Positions 34,380-44,993 of a stretch of DNA of 64,000 nt are shown piece by piece. Positions within the stretch are counted from its first letter, which is position 1; each line of letters begins with the position of its first letter. The notes under the pieces were generated by a model. It ran no database searches. It was given only the letters and a program-made list of their open reading frames with translations, and was not told the origin of the DNA. Location: positions 78,381 through 142,380 of the forward strand of contig JARLGZ010000068.1 in assembly GCA_031292515.1 (NCBI GenBank). Direction: 5' to 3'. A program made the translations under genes and the position numbers. The DNA comes from Puia sp. (GTDB lineage: Bacteria; Bacteroidota; Bacteroidia; Chitinophagales; Chitinophagaceae).

Positions 34380-36851
34380 ATGAGAATCGTTCCTTTCCTT
34401 ATTTCCACGGCTGTCACGGCGGGGCTGATCGTCGGTCTGAACCGGTCCTGGGGCCCGATACCCCCTTTGGGCAGTTTCTTCAGCCCGCAGCACGGATTCT
34501 GGCAAAATGCGGACCCTGTCGGGAAAGACTATTCGGAGAACCTGGTCCTCCCCGGTCTGAAAGAGAAGGCGACGATCTATTTCGACGCGCGGCTGGTACC
34601 TCATGTCTTTGCGGATAATTCGGAGGATGCCTGTTACATCCAGGGCTATCTGCATGCCAAATTCCGGTTGTGGCAGATGGAGTTCCAGGTCTATGCGGCA
34701 GCGGGAAGGGTCAGCGAGATCCTGGGGCGCGGCCCCGGCGATGGCTACCTGAAATTCGACAGGACGATGCGCAGGCTGGGTATGGTCACCGGCGCGGAAA
34801 AAGCGGTAGCGGAAATCGAAAAAGACAGTACGACAAAAAAAGATTGCGATGCTTATACCGCGGGTGTCAACGAATACATCAGTAGGCTGAAGGAGAGTGA
34901 ACTGCCGCTGGAATATAAACTGCTGAACTATCGTCCCGAACCCTGGTCCAACCTGAAGATCGCATTGTTCATGAAGAATATGGCTTATGAGCTGGCGGGG
35001 GGAGAGGATGATTTCGAGATGACGAATGCGAAGAGCATTTTCAGCAAAGAAGACTTTGCAAAGCTCTACCCGTCCTTACGGGATAGCCTGGACCCCATCA
35101 TCCCGAAGGGAACCGTCTTTCAGAAGCCATCCATCGACCTGAAAATACCCGCTACGGTAGACTCCCTCTATCTGGGCAACCGGGATTCCGCGCTGGTATG
35201 GGAGCATAAGCCCGAAAAAGCCAACGGCAGCAACAACTGGGCTGTCAGCGGCAAGAAGACGTTGAGCGGCCGTCCGATTCTCTGCAACGACCCGCACCTG
35301 GGAACCAATATGCCGGCCATCTGGTACGAGATGCAGATACAGACACCCGCGTACAATACTTATGGGGTTTCTTTTCCGGGCGCCCCGTATGTGATCATCG
35401 GCTTCAACGATTTCTGCGCCTGGGGCGTGACGAATGCGGAAAGGGATGTCCGGGATTACTACCAGGTACGGTTTAAGGATAGTACAAAGAGAGAGTATTG
35501 GTTCGACGGCCAGTGGAAGGCGGCTGACAAAAGGATCGAAGAGATCCGGATCAACGGGCAGGAGTCGTTCCTGGATACGGTAGCCTATACCGTGTTTGGG
35601 CCGGTCATGTATGACAATACCTTTAATGGTTCGTCGATCCGGCGTTCGGACAAGTACTATGCGGTTCGCTGGACGGGCGACGATCCCTCCGATGAATTGT
35701 CCGTCTTCAACAATATGCGGCTGGCGAAGACGTATGATGATTATCGTGAGGCTGTCAGGGCTTTGTCCACGCCCGGGCAAAATTTCATTTTTGCCGCCAA
35801 GGACGGCGATATTGCCATCAGGCAGCAGGGATCCTTCCCCGCCAAATGGAAGAAACAGGGGCTCTTCGTGATGCCGGGCGAGGACAGCAGCTATCTCTGG
35901 CAGGCAACCATCCCCGGGGACGAGGCGCCCGCTCTCAAAAATCCCGAAAGAGGTTTTGTCAGCAGCGCCAATCAGCCACCCGCGGACAGCGCGTATCCCT
36001 ATTATCTCGGGGGCGACTATCCCATCTATCGCGGTCTGATCATCAACCGCTATCTCGGGAGGATGGATTCGATCACGCCCCGGGATATGATGAAGATGCA
36101 GACCGATAACTATGATGTATTTGCGGAAATGGCGAGACCCCTGCTGCTCAGGTATCTCAATGAATCGCAACTCAGCATGGATGAGAAGAAATACCTGGCC
36201 CTGTTCCGGGACTGGGACCTGCGCGACGACGCCAACGAAAAAGCGCCTATCATCTTCCGGGAATGGTGGTCCCGGTTCGAAGACGGCGTCTGGTCCGATG
36301 AATTCTCCCGAACGACTCTGGCCTTGAAGAGGCCCGACGAAAGCGTCCTTCTTGAAGCGTTGCTAAAAGATTCTACGTTCTCCTTTGTCGACAATATCAA
36401 CACCGCGGCGATCGAAAGCCTTCGGGATGTCGTCACGGCGGCATTCATACAGTCCATTCCCGTCCTGGAAGCGGCTGAAAAAGAAGGGCGGTTTCAATGG
36501 GCTCAATACAAGGATACCTGGGTGCGCCACCTGCTGCGTTTACCGGCTCTTAGCCGGATGCATGTGCCCATCGGCGGCGGCGCCAATTGCATAAATGCCG
36601 CCAATCAATTTCATGGCCCCAGTTGGAGGATGATCGTGCAACTTACCGACAAGACCGAAGCGTATGGGGTGTATCCCGGCGGGCAGAGCGGGAACCCGGG
36701 AAGCCCTTTCTATGACGATTTTATCGACAAATGGGCAGCGGGCAAATATTATCCCTTATGGGTCATGGACAGGGATGACGCGAGGGACAAACGTGTAAAA
36801 TGGAAGATTACGGCCGGTAAAGGAGATCTGCCAACGGGCCAGGTCAACTGA
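34380..36851 (+). CDS. Penicillin acylase family protein
   Basis: From ATG 34380 (MRIVPFLISTAV) the protein has 823 residues; an in-frame ATG at 34302 lies in the repeat. Penicillin acylases are Ntn hydrolases whose precursor is cut to expose an N-terminal serine. The cut site is here at Ser284 in NGSNNWAVSG. ILCNDPHLGTNMPAIWYEM just after is the active-site segment typical of the family. The N-terminus looks like a signal anchor, so the enzyme is periplasmic or exported. Substrates may be N-acyl amides such as acyl-homoserine lactones or beta-lactams; the sequence does not decide. Confidence 0.85.
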   Translation: MRIVPFLISTAVTAGLIVGLNRSWGPIPPLGSFFSPQHGFWQNADPVGKDYSENLVLPGLKEKATIYFDARLVPHVFADNSEDACYIQGYLHAKFRLWQMEFQVYAAAGRVSEILGRGPGDGYLKFDRTMRRLGMVTGAEKAVAEIEKDSTTKKDCDAYTAGVNEYISRLKESELPLEYKLLNYRPEPWSNLKIALFMKNMAYELAGGEDDFEMTNAKSIFSKEDFAKLYPSLRDSLDPIIPKGTVFQKPSIDLKIPATVDSLYLGNRDSALVWEHKPEKANGSNNWAVSGKKTLSGRPILCNDPHLGTNMPAIWYEMQIQTPAYNTYGVSFPGAPYVIIGFNDFCAWGVTNAERDVRDYYQVRFKDSTKREYWFDGQWKAADKRIEEIRINGQESFLDTVAYTVFGPVMYDNTFNGSSIRRSDKYYAVRWTGDDPSDELSVFNNMRLAKTYDDYREAVRALSTPGQNFIFAAKDGDIAIRQQGSFPAKWKKQGLFVMPGEDSSYLWQATIPGDEAPALKNPERGFVSSANQPPADSAYPYYLGGDYPIYRGLIINRYLGRMDSITPRDMMKMQTDNYDVFAEMARPLLLRYLNESQLSMDEKKYLALFRDWDLRDDANEKAPIIFREWWSRFEDGVWSDEFSRTTLALKRPDESVLLEALLKDSTFSFVDNINTAAIESLRDVVTAAFIQSIPVLEAAEKEGRFQWAQYKDTWVRHLLRLPALSRMHVPIGGGANCINAANQFHGPSWRMIVQLTDKTEAYGVYPGGQSGNPGSPFYDDFIDKWAAGKYYPLWVMDRDDARDKRVKWKITAGKGDLPTGQVN

Positions 36852-36865
36852 TAAGCGGCTTTTGA

Positions 36866-36873
36866 TAATTTTG
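36866..36873 (+). promoter_or_regulatory. -7 element for the small membrane protein gene
   Basis: TAATTTTG matches TAnnTTTG, 19 bp before the start at 36893. No TTG is seen at -33. Confidence 0.35.
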
Positions 36874-36892
36874 AACCTCAAAATAGTCTGGC

Positions 36893-37255
36893 ATGAAATT
36901 CTTCGTATCGATATTGCTGACCGCCCTGCTCAGTTTTGTGTCCGGGCTGTACCTCCCGTGGTGGGGAATGGCGCTGGTCTCCTTCGGCGTGAGTGCGCTG
37001 ATCGGGCAGCGGCCGTGGTGGTCTGCCTTGTCGGGCTTTCTGGCTTTATCGCTTTTGTGGGGATTACTGGCCTGGATGATCGACACGGGGAATAACAGCA
37101 TTTTATCCCACAAGATAGCGCAGATCTTTCCGTTGCAGGGTTCTTCGCTGCTGGCGATTGGGGTGACGGCCCTGATAGCCGGCCTGGTAGGGGGGCTGGC
37201 GGCCTTGTCCGGGAGCTATATGGTCGGCAGACCCCGCGTTGCCGACGCCGATTAG
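36893..37255 (+). CDS. 120-residue membrane protein
   Basis: The protein is nearly all hydrophobic, with four likely membrane segments (about residues 3-20, 25-40, 43-62 and 85-110). MKFFVSILLTALLSF at the N-terminus could alternatively be a signal anchor. I do not recognise a family. It follows penicillin acylase by 41 bp and precedes a DUF5686 gene. A -7 element lies between the genes, so it may be its own unit. Nothing in the sequence indicates a function. Confidence 0.6.
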   Translation: MKFFVSILLTALLSFVSGLYLPWWGMALVSFGVSALIGQRPWWSALSGFLALSLLWGLLAWMIDTGNNSILSHKIAQIFPLQGSSLLAIGVTALIAGLVGGLAALSGSYMVGRPRVADAD

Positions 37256-37315
37256 CCAATCGGGGAGCTGAAGCGGGCGATGGCCCGCGGCGATCCGGTA
37301 TTCATAATTATTCCC

Positions 37316-39943
37316 ATGAGGCGCGTATCATTCCTGTTTTTTTTGGCACTCTCTTCTGTCCTATGCGCCGGGGCCACAAAACTGACCGGTCTTGTGACCG
37401 ATCAGCAGGGACGTCCGCTGCCTTATGCTTCCGTCCTGGTCAAGGGGGGCTCGCGTGGGGTGACTTCGAATAATGAAGGGAGGTATTCCCTGGACCTGGA
37501 GCCAGGCAGCTATACCCTCTCCTGTCAGTATGTAGGGTATGCCCGGCAGGAGAAAATGATCACCGTGAAGGCATCCGACGAAGCGCTGGAGCTGGATTTT
37601 CGGCTTTCGCTGCAGGAGCTGTCCATGGCGGAAGTAGTGGTTAGGCCGGGCGGGGAAGACCCGGCTTATGCGATCATCCGGTATGCGATCAAAAAGAGAA
37701 AGGACTATGAGAACCCGCTGGACTCCTTCACCTGCGAGGCGTATATCAAGACGCTGATCAAGACGCGTAAGCTCCCCAAAAAGGTCTTAGGGCAAAAAAT
37801 AGAAGAAAAAGACAAAAGACAGATGGGGGTGGACTCCGCGGGAAAAGGCATTATCTTCCTGTCAGAGTCCCTCACGAGGGTCGCTTTCAAAAGACCCGGT
37901 AAGCTGAAACTCGAAGTGCTCTCCGGCCGGGAGAGCGGGTCGAACGGGTATGGCTTCAATTTCCCGACATTTATCAATTTTTATAACAACAATGTCAATA
38001 TCATGGCTTCGCGGATGAGCCCGAGGGGATTCGTGTCTCCCATCGCCGAATCGGCGTTGAGCTATTACCGGTATAAGTACCTGGGATCGTTTATCGAGGA
38101 CGGGAAAGAGATCAACAAGATCCAGGTCATTCCCCGCAGAAAATATGAGCCTCTTTTTTCCGGAACCCTCAATATCGTGGAGGGGGAGTGGCGTATCCAC
38201 AGCCTGGACCTGCAATTGGTAAAGGAATCCCAACTGGAGATATTGGATACCCTGGAGATCCGGCAGATTCATGCGCCCATCGGTAGTCTGTCTTCAGGCG
38301 GCCTCTTTTCAGGCAGCGCTGGAGCCGGCCTGGCCCGGGACGGTAAAAATCCTGCCGGCGTCTGGGTGACCAAAGACCAGGTCGTTTATTTCTCATTTAA
38401 CGTTTTTGGCGTCGATGCGGTGGGAAATTTTCTCAATATCTACAACAAATATGATGTGGCGCCGCAGTTCCGGAAGAAATTCTTCAACAACGTGCTGATC
38501 AGGTATGATACGACCGTCAACAAAAAGACGCATGACTATTGGGATTCCGTCCGTCCCGTGCCCCTGGAGCCGGAAGAACTCTCCGACTACCGGAGAAAGG
38601 ACAGTGTTTTCCAGCGCATTCACGATTCCTCGGGGGCACGCAGGAACAGGGATTCCCTGCTGAAAGAACAGGGGAAGGTCCGTCCCTGGCAATTCGTGAC
38701 CGGCTTCAACCGTTCGGATTTTGACCCTACGCGGCCGTTGACCTATTCCCTGGATCCCGTTATCACGGGGTTACGGTATAATACCGTGGGAGGGCTCAAC
38801 CTGCATATCCAGGGCTCCCTATCCAGGCGATTCAAGGCCTCGGGTAACGAGTTGTCCTTTCATCCGCATATCCGGTATGGGTTCGGCAATGGCCATCTCA
38901 ATGCCTGGGGGGTGCTCGCGCTGGATACAAGGTCGCTTGTGCGCGACGGAGAAGATTTTATAAGAAGCCGGCAGCGCTATTATTTTTCGGGCGGGAAGCG
39001 GGTCAGTCAGTTCAACCAGGAGGAGCCCATCACCGAGACTTTGAACAGTCTGTATACGCTGCTGGCGCGGAGGAATTATATGAAGATCTATGAGAACTAT
39101 TTTGCGGAGTTTCGTACTTCCCGCCGCTTCGACGACGGGCTGCAGATTACGGCCGGGGCAAAGTATGAAGACCGGAGGCCGTTGAATAATACCAGTGACT
39201 TTTCGGTCTTTGGCGGCAAAGATCCCGCGTTTACGCCGAACTATCCCTATGAGAAGCTGGACACGCAATTCCTGCCCCATCATGCTTTCCTGACCGGTAT
39301 CGATCTGCAATATCAACCCGGGATGAAGTATATCGAGTTTCCAAACAATAAAGTACCGATCGGGTCCAGGTATCCCAGCTTCTATTTCTCCTGGCAGCGG
39401 GGGTGGCGGGGCCCGTTTGGGAGCGTCGAAAATTTCGACAAGTGGAGTTTCTCCGTAAAAGATGACCTCAATTTCAAGTTGGGAGGGCTGCTCCGGTACC
39501 GGCTCGGCATTGGCGGATTTCCTGATGCAAGGACCGTCAACATACAAGACTATCAGCATTTCAACGGCAACCAGTTGCTGTTCGCCAGTCAATACCTGAA
39601 CAGTTTTCAACTGGCCCCTTACTATGCCAACAGCACAACGGCTTCCTTGTACGCCACCGGTCATATCGAGCATCACTTCAACGGCTTGCTGACCAACAAG
39701 ATCCCTCTGTTCCGGACCCTGGACTGGTGGCTGGTAGGCGCCGCAAATGGCTTCTATGTCAGCGGACACAACAACTATGCGGAGGTCTCGGGGGGCCTGG
39801 AGAATATCTTCAAGCTCTTTCGGGTGGATGTCGTCGCGTCCTATCTGAATGGGAAAACCGGCCAGGTGGGGGTCCGGCTCGGTCTCGGGGGGGTGCTGGG
39901 AAGCAATTTTATGAGCCGGAGGCGGGGAGTGAGTGGTGAGTAG
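37316..39943 (+). CDS. DUF5686 protein with N-terminal carboxypeptidase-regulatory-like domain
   Basis: Start at 37316 (MRRVSFLFFLALSS) gives 875 residues with a signal peptide. An earlier in-frame ATG at 37280 is not convincing. Residues 20-105 are a carboxypeptidase-regulatory-like beta-sandwich (TGLVTDQQGRPLPYASVLVK). The remainder matches DUF5686, an outer-membrane beta-barrel family of Bacteroidota whose function is unknown. The last residues Val-Ser-Gly-Glu-stop are encoded inside a 14-bp tandem repeat (39928-39969), so the C-terminus has been altered or extended by the repeat. Confidence 0.8.
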   Translation: MRRVSFLFFLALSSVLCAGATKLTGLVTDQQGRPLPYASVLVKGGSRGVTSNNEGRYSLDLEPGSYTLSCQYVGYARQEKMITVKASDEALELDFRLSLQELSMAEVVVRPGGEDPAYAIIRYAIKKRKDYENPLDSFTCEAYIKTLIKTRKLPKKVLGQKIEEKDKRQMGVDSAGKGIIFLSESLTRVAFKRPGKLKLEVLSGRESGSNGYGFNFPTFINFYNNNVNIMASRMSPRGFVSPIAESALSYYRYKYLGSFIEDGKEINKIQVIPRRKYEPLFSGTLNIVEGEWRIHSLDLQLVKESQLEILDTLEIRQIHAPIGSLSSGGLFSGSAGAGLARDGKNPAGVWVTKDQVVYFSFNVFGVDAVGNFLNIYNKYDVAPQFRKKFFNNVLIRYDTTVNKKTHDYWDSVRPVPLEPEELSDYRRKDSVFQRIHDSSGARRNRDSLLKEQGKVRPWQFVTGFNRSDFDPTRPLTYSLDPVITGLRYNTVGGLNLHIQGSLSRRFKASGNELSFHPHIRYGFGNGHLNAWGVLALDTRSLVRDGEDFIRSRQRYYFSGGKRVSQFNQEEPITETLNSLYTLLARRNYMKIYENYFAEFRTSRRFDDGLQITAGAKYEDRRPLNNTSDFSVFGGKDPAFTPNYPYEKLDTQFLPHHAFLTGIDLQYQPGMKYIEFPNNKVPIGSRYPSFYFSWQRGWRGPFGSVENFDKWSFSVKDDLNFKLGGLLRYRLGIGGFPDARTVNIQDYQHFNGNQLLFASQYLNSFQLAPYYANSTTASLYATGHIEHHFNGLLTNKIPLFRTLDWWLVGAANGFYVSGHNNYAEVSGGLENIFKLFRVDVVASYLNGKTGQVGVRLGLGGVLGSNFMSRRRGVSGE

Positions 39944-39991
39944 TGAGTGGTGAGTAGTGAGTGGTGAATGCTTGGGTGAGTAGTCCGTAGT
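39928..39991. repeat. AGTGAGTGGTGAGT tandem repeats and shared 16-mer
   Basis: Three 14-bp units run from 39928 to 39969 (the last with one change). The DUF5686 stop TAG (39941-39943) spans the first and second units. At 39976-39991 the 16-mer GTGAGTAGTCCGTAGT is identical to 16154-16169. Confidence 0.85.
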
Positions 39992-40004
39992 GACTGTTTT
40001 TCCT

Positions 40005-40012
40005 TATTTTTG
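40005..40012 (+). promoter_or_regulatory. -7 element for trhO
   Basis: TATTTTTG matches TAnnTTTG, 49 bp before the start at 40062. No TTG at -33 was found. Confidence 0.4.
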
Positions 40013-40061
40013 CGGTGCAGAAATTTTGTTCACCCTGCAAGTGTCCTGAAAATTTCAAAAC

Positions 40062-41114
40062 ATGGCAGCATTACATAACCGCGTCTCCCAAAAGGAGCTG
40101 AAAGAGCGTATGTACCGGGAGACAGAGCCTCGTGTCACGCTTTCTTTTTATCGCTATTTTACGCTTTCCGATCCCCGGCAGTTCCGGGACGATCTCTACA
40201 AAGCACTATACGAGCAGCAGGTTTTCGGGCGCATCTATGTCGCCGCGGAAGGCATCAATGCGCAGATCAGTATTCCGCGTTCACGGCTCGAATGGTTCCG
40301 GGACTATTGCGATTCCCTGGAGGCGTTGAAAGCGATACGGCTCAATATCGCCGTAGATGACGATGGTAAATCCTTTTGGGTGCTGAAAATAAAAGTGAGG
40401 GATAAGATCGTCGCCGACGGGATTGACGATCCCGGTTTCGATATGGGAAAAAAAGGCCGCTATCTCGATGCCGTGGAATTCAACCGGCTGACGGAGGATC
40501 CTTCGACGATCGTGGTGGATATGCGCAATCACTACGAATATGAAGTCGGTCATTTCGAAGGGGCCATCGAAATCCCTTCTGAAACGTTCCGTGAGCAATT
40601 GCCGATGTCCGTGGAGATATTGCAGGAGAAAAAGGACCAGCCCATCGTCATGTATTGTACCGGTGGCATCCGTTGCGAAAAAGCGAGCGCCTGGCTTCTG
40701 CACAAGGGGTTTTCCAATGTCTTTCATCTCGAAGGCGGGATCATTCATTATGCCAATACCATAAAGGCGCAGGGGCTGGAAAACAAATTCCGGGGCAAGA
40801 ACTTCGTCTTTGACGACCGCCTCGGGGAGCGTATCGGGGACGAAATCATCTCCCGTTGCCACCAGTGCGGAGCGCCGGCTGACACGCATACCAATTGCAA
40901 AAGCGAGGCCTGTCACCTGTTGTTTATCCAATGTTCCGCCTGCGCGGAGAAATACGAAGGCTGTTGCAGCGAAGCCTGCCGGGAGATGATCCATAAGCCG
41001 GAAGAGGAAAGGGCGCTGATCCGCAAGGGGCTGGATCAGGCGCCACGGGTATTCAACAAGGCCAGGGGTCGGTTGCGGCGGGGCGGCCAGGCTGACGCGC
41101 AGCCTTCGCTATGA
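40062..41114 (+). CDS. trhO: tRNA uridine(34) hydroxylase TrhO (rhodanese-like)
   Basis: The 350-residue protein has an N-terminal TrhO domain ([16 protein letters not shown], then [18 protein letters not shown] region reading [13 protein letters not shown]) and a rhodanese domain with catalytic Cys199 in [15 protein letters not shown] cysteine-rich tail ([20 protein letters not shown]) probably binds zinc. The enzyme makes 5-hydroxyuridine at tRNA position 34. It converges on purC with a 6-bp overlap of the coding ends. Confidence 0.92.
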   Translation: MAALHNRVSQKELKERMYRETEPRVTLSFYRYFTLSDPRQFRDDLYKALYEQQVFGRIYVAAEGINAQISIPRSRLEWFRDYCDSLEALKAIRLNIAVDDDGKSFWVLKIKVRDKIVADGIDDPGFDMGKKGRYLDAVEFNRLTEDPSTIVVDMRNHYEYEVGHFEGAIEIPSETFREQLPMSVEILQEKKDQPIVMYCTGGIRCEKASAWLLHKGFSNVFHLEGGIIHYANTIKAQGLENKFRGKNFVFDDRLGERIGDEIISRCHQCGAPADTHTNCKSEACHLLFIQCSACAEKYEGCCSEACREMIHKPEEERALIRKGLDQAPRVFNKARGRLRRGGQADAQPSL

Positions 41115-42035
41115 CAGGTTGCTCAGCGAATACAGTATACGCTGGTAAGTCTCCTCGTCGCTTAATGTGAGGGGGATGAATTTCTCGCCGATGACTTTTT
41201 CATAGAGCTCGATATATCGCCTGCTGATCGTCCCGACCCATTCATCCTTCATTTCCGGAACGGTCTGGCCTTCCTTGCCCATAAAGTTATTTTCGATCAG
41301 CCATTCCCGCACAAACTCCTTGCTCAATTGTTTCTGGTGTTCGCCTTTGGCCTGTCGTTCGTCAAAGCCGTCTGCGTAGAAATAGCGGGAAGAGTCGGGG
41401 GTGTGGATCTCGTCCATCAGGTAGACGGTGTCTCCGATCTTTCCAAACTCGTATTTCGTGTCTACCAGGATCAGCCCTCTTTTTGCGGCGATCTCCCTGC
41501 CGCGCGCAAACAGGGCCAGGGTGTATTTCTCCATCAGGGAGTAGTCGGCTTCGCTTGCCAGTCCCCGGCTGAGGATCTCGGGCCGGGAGATGTCCTCGTC
41601 GTGTCCGACTTCGGCCTTGGTGGAAGGCGTGATGATGGGGGAGGGGAAGTAGTCGTTCTCCTTCAGGCCTTCGGGCAGGGTTACCCCGCATAACTCGCGT
41701 TTGCCGCTGCGGTAGGTCCTCCAGGCGTGGCCGGTCAGGTTGCCTCTAACGACCATCTCTACCCGAAAAGGGGTGCATTTCCTGCCGATGGCCACATTCG
41801 GGGCCGGCGTATCGGAAAGCCAGTTCGGGCAGATGTCCGCGGTGGCCTTGAGCATATAAGCAGCTATTTGATTTAATACTTGTCCTTTAAAGGGGATGGG
41901 GCGGGGGAGTATGACGTCAAACGCCGAGATCCGGTCGGAGGCGATCATGACGAGCCATTCGTCGGCGATCGTATAGACGTCGCGGACTTTGCCGCGATAG
42001 AATTGGGTTTGCCGGGGAAACTGTAATGTTTTCAT
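41109..42035 (-). CDS. purC: Phosphoribosylaminoimidazole-succinocarboxamide synthase
   Basis: The SAICAR synthetase joins aspartate to CAIR with ATP, the step after PurE. In 308 residues, the N-terminal [42 protein letters not shown] and the later [10 protein letters not shown] are diagnostic. Length is normal for the longer PurC type. It is separated from purE-purK by about 38 kb, so purine genes are scattered. Its coding end overlaps the trhO end by 6 bp. Confidence 0.95.
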   Translation of the reverse strand: MKTLQFPRQTQFYRGKVRDVYTIADEWLVMIASDRISAFDVILPRPIPFKGQVLNQIAAYMLKATADICPNWLSDTPAPNVAIGRKCTPFRVEMVVRGNLTGHAWRTYRSGKRELCGVTLPEGLKENDYFPSPIITPSTKAEVGHDEDISRPEILSRGLASEADYSLMEKYTLALFARGREIAAKRGLILVDTKYEFGKIGDTVYLMDEIHTPDSSRYFYADGFDERQAKGEHQKQLSKEFVREWLIENNFMGKEGQTVPEMKDEWVGTISRRYIELYEKVIGEKFIPLTLSDEETYQRILYSLSNLS

Positions 42036-42211
42036 CCGTATGATTTATTTCCACCGGCGAAATTACGGCTCTGCTCCCGTATATGGGCTAAGGTTAATGC
42101 ACTAAATATCAACACGTATCGGATAATAATAAAAAAAATTAAATTTCTGTTAAAAGATTACATATCGTACTTTGCCTGTAAATGTCCTATTCTTAAACGA
42201 AAACTTGCTTT

Positions 42212-44986
42212 ATGAGTAACTTGCTTAAAAAGTTAGTCGTAACTACCTCTGTTGCTTTTTTCTCCCTGGCTGCGCTTGGACAAACCCCCATCATCATTAC
42301 CGGTAATGTGCACAACCTTTCGAGCATGGAAGCGGTCCCGGCTGTTTCGGTGACGATCAAGGGATCTTCGTCCGGCACTTTCACGGACGACAAGGGGAAT
42401 TTCAAGCTGACGACGACGCAGAAGCTGCCTGTCACGCTCGTATTCTCTTCCATCGGGTTTCAGTCGCGGGAAGTCACGGTATCGGACGCTTCGCAGCCTT
42501 TGCGTGTCGATTTTCTGCCCGTCTCCTCGCTCGGCGCCGAAGTGGTCATTTCAGCCAGCCGCCTGCCGGAACGGATCCTGGAGTCGCCGGTCTCGATCGA
42601 ACGGGTCGGTTCTTCCAATATCCGTAACAGTCCCGCGACGGATTATTATGATGTGATCCGGACCTTGAAAGGGGTCGATGTCACGGCCTCCAGCCTGACC
42701 TTCGCTTCGGTGACGACCCGCGGGTTCAATGGTAGCGGAAACCCCAAGTTCAACCAGTTCGTGGATGGGATGGACAACCAGGCGCCGGGTCTCAACTTCT
42801 CGGTAGGATCGGTGATCGGCCTGTCGGAACTGGACGTGGACAATATGGAACTGTTGCCCGGCGCTTCTTCGGCGTTATATGGTTCCGGGGGGATCAATGG
42901 CACGCTCCTCGTTACCAGCAAAGATCCTTTTAAATACCAGGGTGTCAGCGCCCAGGTCAAAGAGGGGGTGATGCATCTCGGGAAAAATGATCCCTATGGC
43001 GCGTCTCCCTACAACGATCTAAGTCTTCGCTGGGCGCAGAAGATCGGGGAGAAATTCGCTTTTAAGATCGGCGTCCAGTATATAGAAGCGCATGATTGGG
43101 CTGCGACGGACAGTTCAAATTATACGGGCACCGGCGCAGGTCCCGGCAACCATCCCATCCCCGGCACCCGGGCTTCGGATCCAAATTATAATGGGGTGAA
43201 TGTCTATGGGGACGAGACCTCCCTGGATCTGAACGGTTCGACCACGCCCTTTCTGGGCGGCGCCGCCCAGGCGCTGATCGCCGCTTACCCGAGCCTGGCG
43301 CCGCAGATCGGGGCGGCCTACCAGGCCGATGGTTCCACACCGTTTCCGGTCTCGCGTACGGGTTACAAGGAGACGGACGTAATTAACCATACCACAAAAG
43401 ATCTTCGATTGACCGGCGGTCTGTATTATAAAATCACGTCCCGGCTGATGCTTTCGCTTACGGGCAATTATGGCACCGGGAATTCGGTATATACCGGCAG
43501 CGACCGGTATGCGCTAAAAGACCTGAAGATGGGGCAGTACAAACTGGAACTCCGGTCGGACAATTGGTTTCTGCGGACTTATACTACCCAGGAGAACTCC
43601 GGGCAGGCTTATAATGCCACGGTCACCACCCAGCTTTTCAACGAAGCCTGGAAATCGAGTTATGACCCTTCGAATCCGACGGGCAGCTGGTATCCGCAAT
43701 ATGCAGCCGCTTACCTGTTGGCCCGCGCCAACGGTGCCAGCCCTGCCGTTGCCAATGGAATCGCCCGTGCCACCGCCGATATTGGCAGGCCGGTGCCCGG
43801 GACTTCGCAGTTCCAGACCCTATTCGACCAGGTACGTTCCAAACCCATTCCGGCGGGCGGACAGTTCCTCGACCGGACGAATATGTATCATACCGAGGGG
43901 CAATACAACCTCACCCAATACGTGAAATTTGCGGAGGTGCTGGTGGGTGGCAGCTGGAGACAGTATGTGCTGAATTCCCAGGGGACTCTCTTTGCCGATA
44001 GCACCGGTCGGATCCACACCAATGAATATGGGGCGTATCTGCAAATCTCGAAGAAATTCTTCGACGAGAAACTGAAGATCACCGCTTCCGGGAGGTATGA
44101 TAAGAATGATAATTTCCAGGGCAAGTTTACGCCCCGCCTGGCGGCCGTTTATGAAGTCGCCCGGGACAATTTCATCCGGGCCTCTTATCAGAACGGATAC
44201 CGGTTCCCTTCCAACCAGAACCAATGGATCAACCTGAATACCGGTACCTATACGCTGATCGGCGGGCTGCCGCAATTACGGAAGTTCTATAATTTCGATT
44301 CGGAGCCCACCTATACCCTGGCGAGCGTGCAGGCGTATCAACAGTCCGGAAATCCGGCCGACCTGGTACAGGTCAGGTATAACACTTTCAGACCCGAGAG
44401 CGTCAATTCCTACGAGTTGGGATACAAAAGTGTTATCGACAAGCGGCTTTTGATCGACGCGTATGGCTACTATACCTCGTTTACCAATTTTATCACCCGT
44501 GAGACGGTGGTTCAGCTTCCTTCCCAGAGGGTATTCTCCGTGTCCATCAACAGCCCAAGTAACGTGAATACCTACGGTTTCGGATTCAGCCTTGACTATC
44601 TGCTGCCGGATAACTTCGGCATCAGCGGCAATCTCTCATCGGATCATATCCACAATCCCAATGCGGCGCTGGTGACCTATTTCAATACGCCCGACTACCG
44701 GTTCAATATCGGGCTTAACAATACCGGCTTCGGCTACCAGAAAAGGTTTGGGTTCAATGTCCAATATCGCTGGCAGGATTCTTACTATACGGAGAGCGAT
44801 TTCCGGCAGGGAGAGACGAGCGCCTTTGGCACACTGGATGGGCAGATCAGTTACAAGCTGACCGGTACCCGTTCGCTGATTAAGATAGGGGCCACCAATA
44901 TCCTCGATCACTACTATATCTCCCAGTATGGCAACCCGGCGATCGGGGGGGTGTATTATGTGAGCTTTGGGTATAATATATTTTAG
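42212..44986 (+). CDS. TonB-dependent receptor with carboxypeptidase-like N-terminal domain
   Basis: The 924-residue protein has a signal peptide (ending near AALGQ), then a CarboxypepD_reg-like domain (residues 25-105). The plug domain (SPVSIERVGSSNIRNSPATD, then ASVTTRGFNGSGNP) and a large outer-membrane beta-barrel follow, ending in the terminal aromatic residue of YYVSFGYNIF. Such receptors import nutrients using TonB energy. No SusD-like gene follows, so this is not a classical polysaccharide locus, and the substrate is unknown. A possible TACTTTG-type -7 at 42168 lies upstream. The stop is directly followed by TGAGTAG repeats. Confidence 0.9.
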   Translation: MSNLLKKLVVTTSVAFFSLAALGQTPIIITGNVHNLSSMEAVPAVSVTIKGSSSGTFTDDKGNFKLTTTQKLPVTLVFSSIGFQSREVTVSDASQPLRVDFLPVSSLGAEVVISASRLPERILESPVSIERVGSSNIRNSPATDYYDVIRTLKGVDVTASSLTFASVTTRGFNGSGNPKFNQFVDGMDNQAPGLNFSVGSVIGLSELDVDNMELLPGASSALYGSGGINGTLLVTSKDPFKYQGVSAQVKEGVMHLGKNDPYGASPYNDLSLRWAQKIGEKFAFKIGVQYIEAHDWAATDSSNYTGTGAGPGNHPIPGTRASDPNYNGVNVYGDETSLDLNGSTTPFLGGAAQALIAAYPSLAPQIGAAYQADGSTPFPVSRTGYKETDVINHTTKDLRLTGGLYYKITSRLMLSLTGNYGTGNSVYTGSDRYALKDLKMGQYKLELRSDNWFLRTYTTQENSGQAYNATVTTQLFNEAWKSSYDPSNPTGSWYPQYAAAYLLARANGASPAVANGIARATADIGRPVPGTSQFQTLFDQVRSKPIPAGGQFLDRTNMYHTEGQYNLTQYVKFAEVLVGGSWRQYVLNSQGTLFADSTGRIHTNEYGAYLQISKKFFDEKLKITASGRYDKNDNFQGKFTPRLAAVYEVARDNFIRASYQNGYRFPSNQNQWINLNTGTYTLIGGLPQLRKFYNFDSEPTYTLASVQAYQQSGNPADLVQVRYNTFRPESVNSYELGYKSVIDKRLLIDAYGYYTSFTNFITRETVVQLPSQRVFSVSINSPSNVNTYGFGFSLDYLLPDNFGISGNLSSDHIHNPNAALVTYFNTPDYRFNIGLNNTGFGYQKRFGFNVQYRWQDSYYTESDFRQGETSAFGTLDGQISYKLTGTRSLIKIGATNILDHYYISQYGNPAIGGVYYVSFGYNIF

Positions 44987-44993
44987 TCAGTGG

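Noticed and set aside
42036..42211. Riboswitch upstream of the TonB-dependent receptor
   Set aside because: The gap is AT-rich with a possible -7 motif but no recognisable cobalamin or other riboswitch core.
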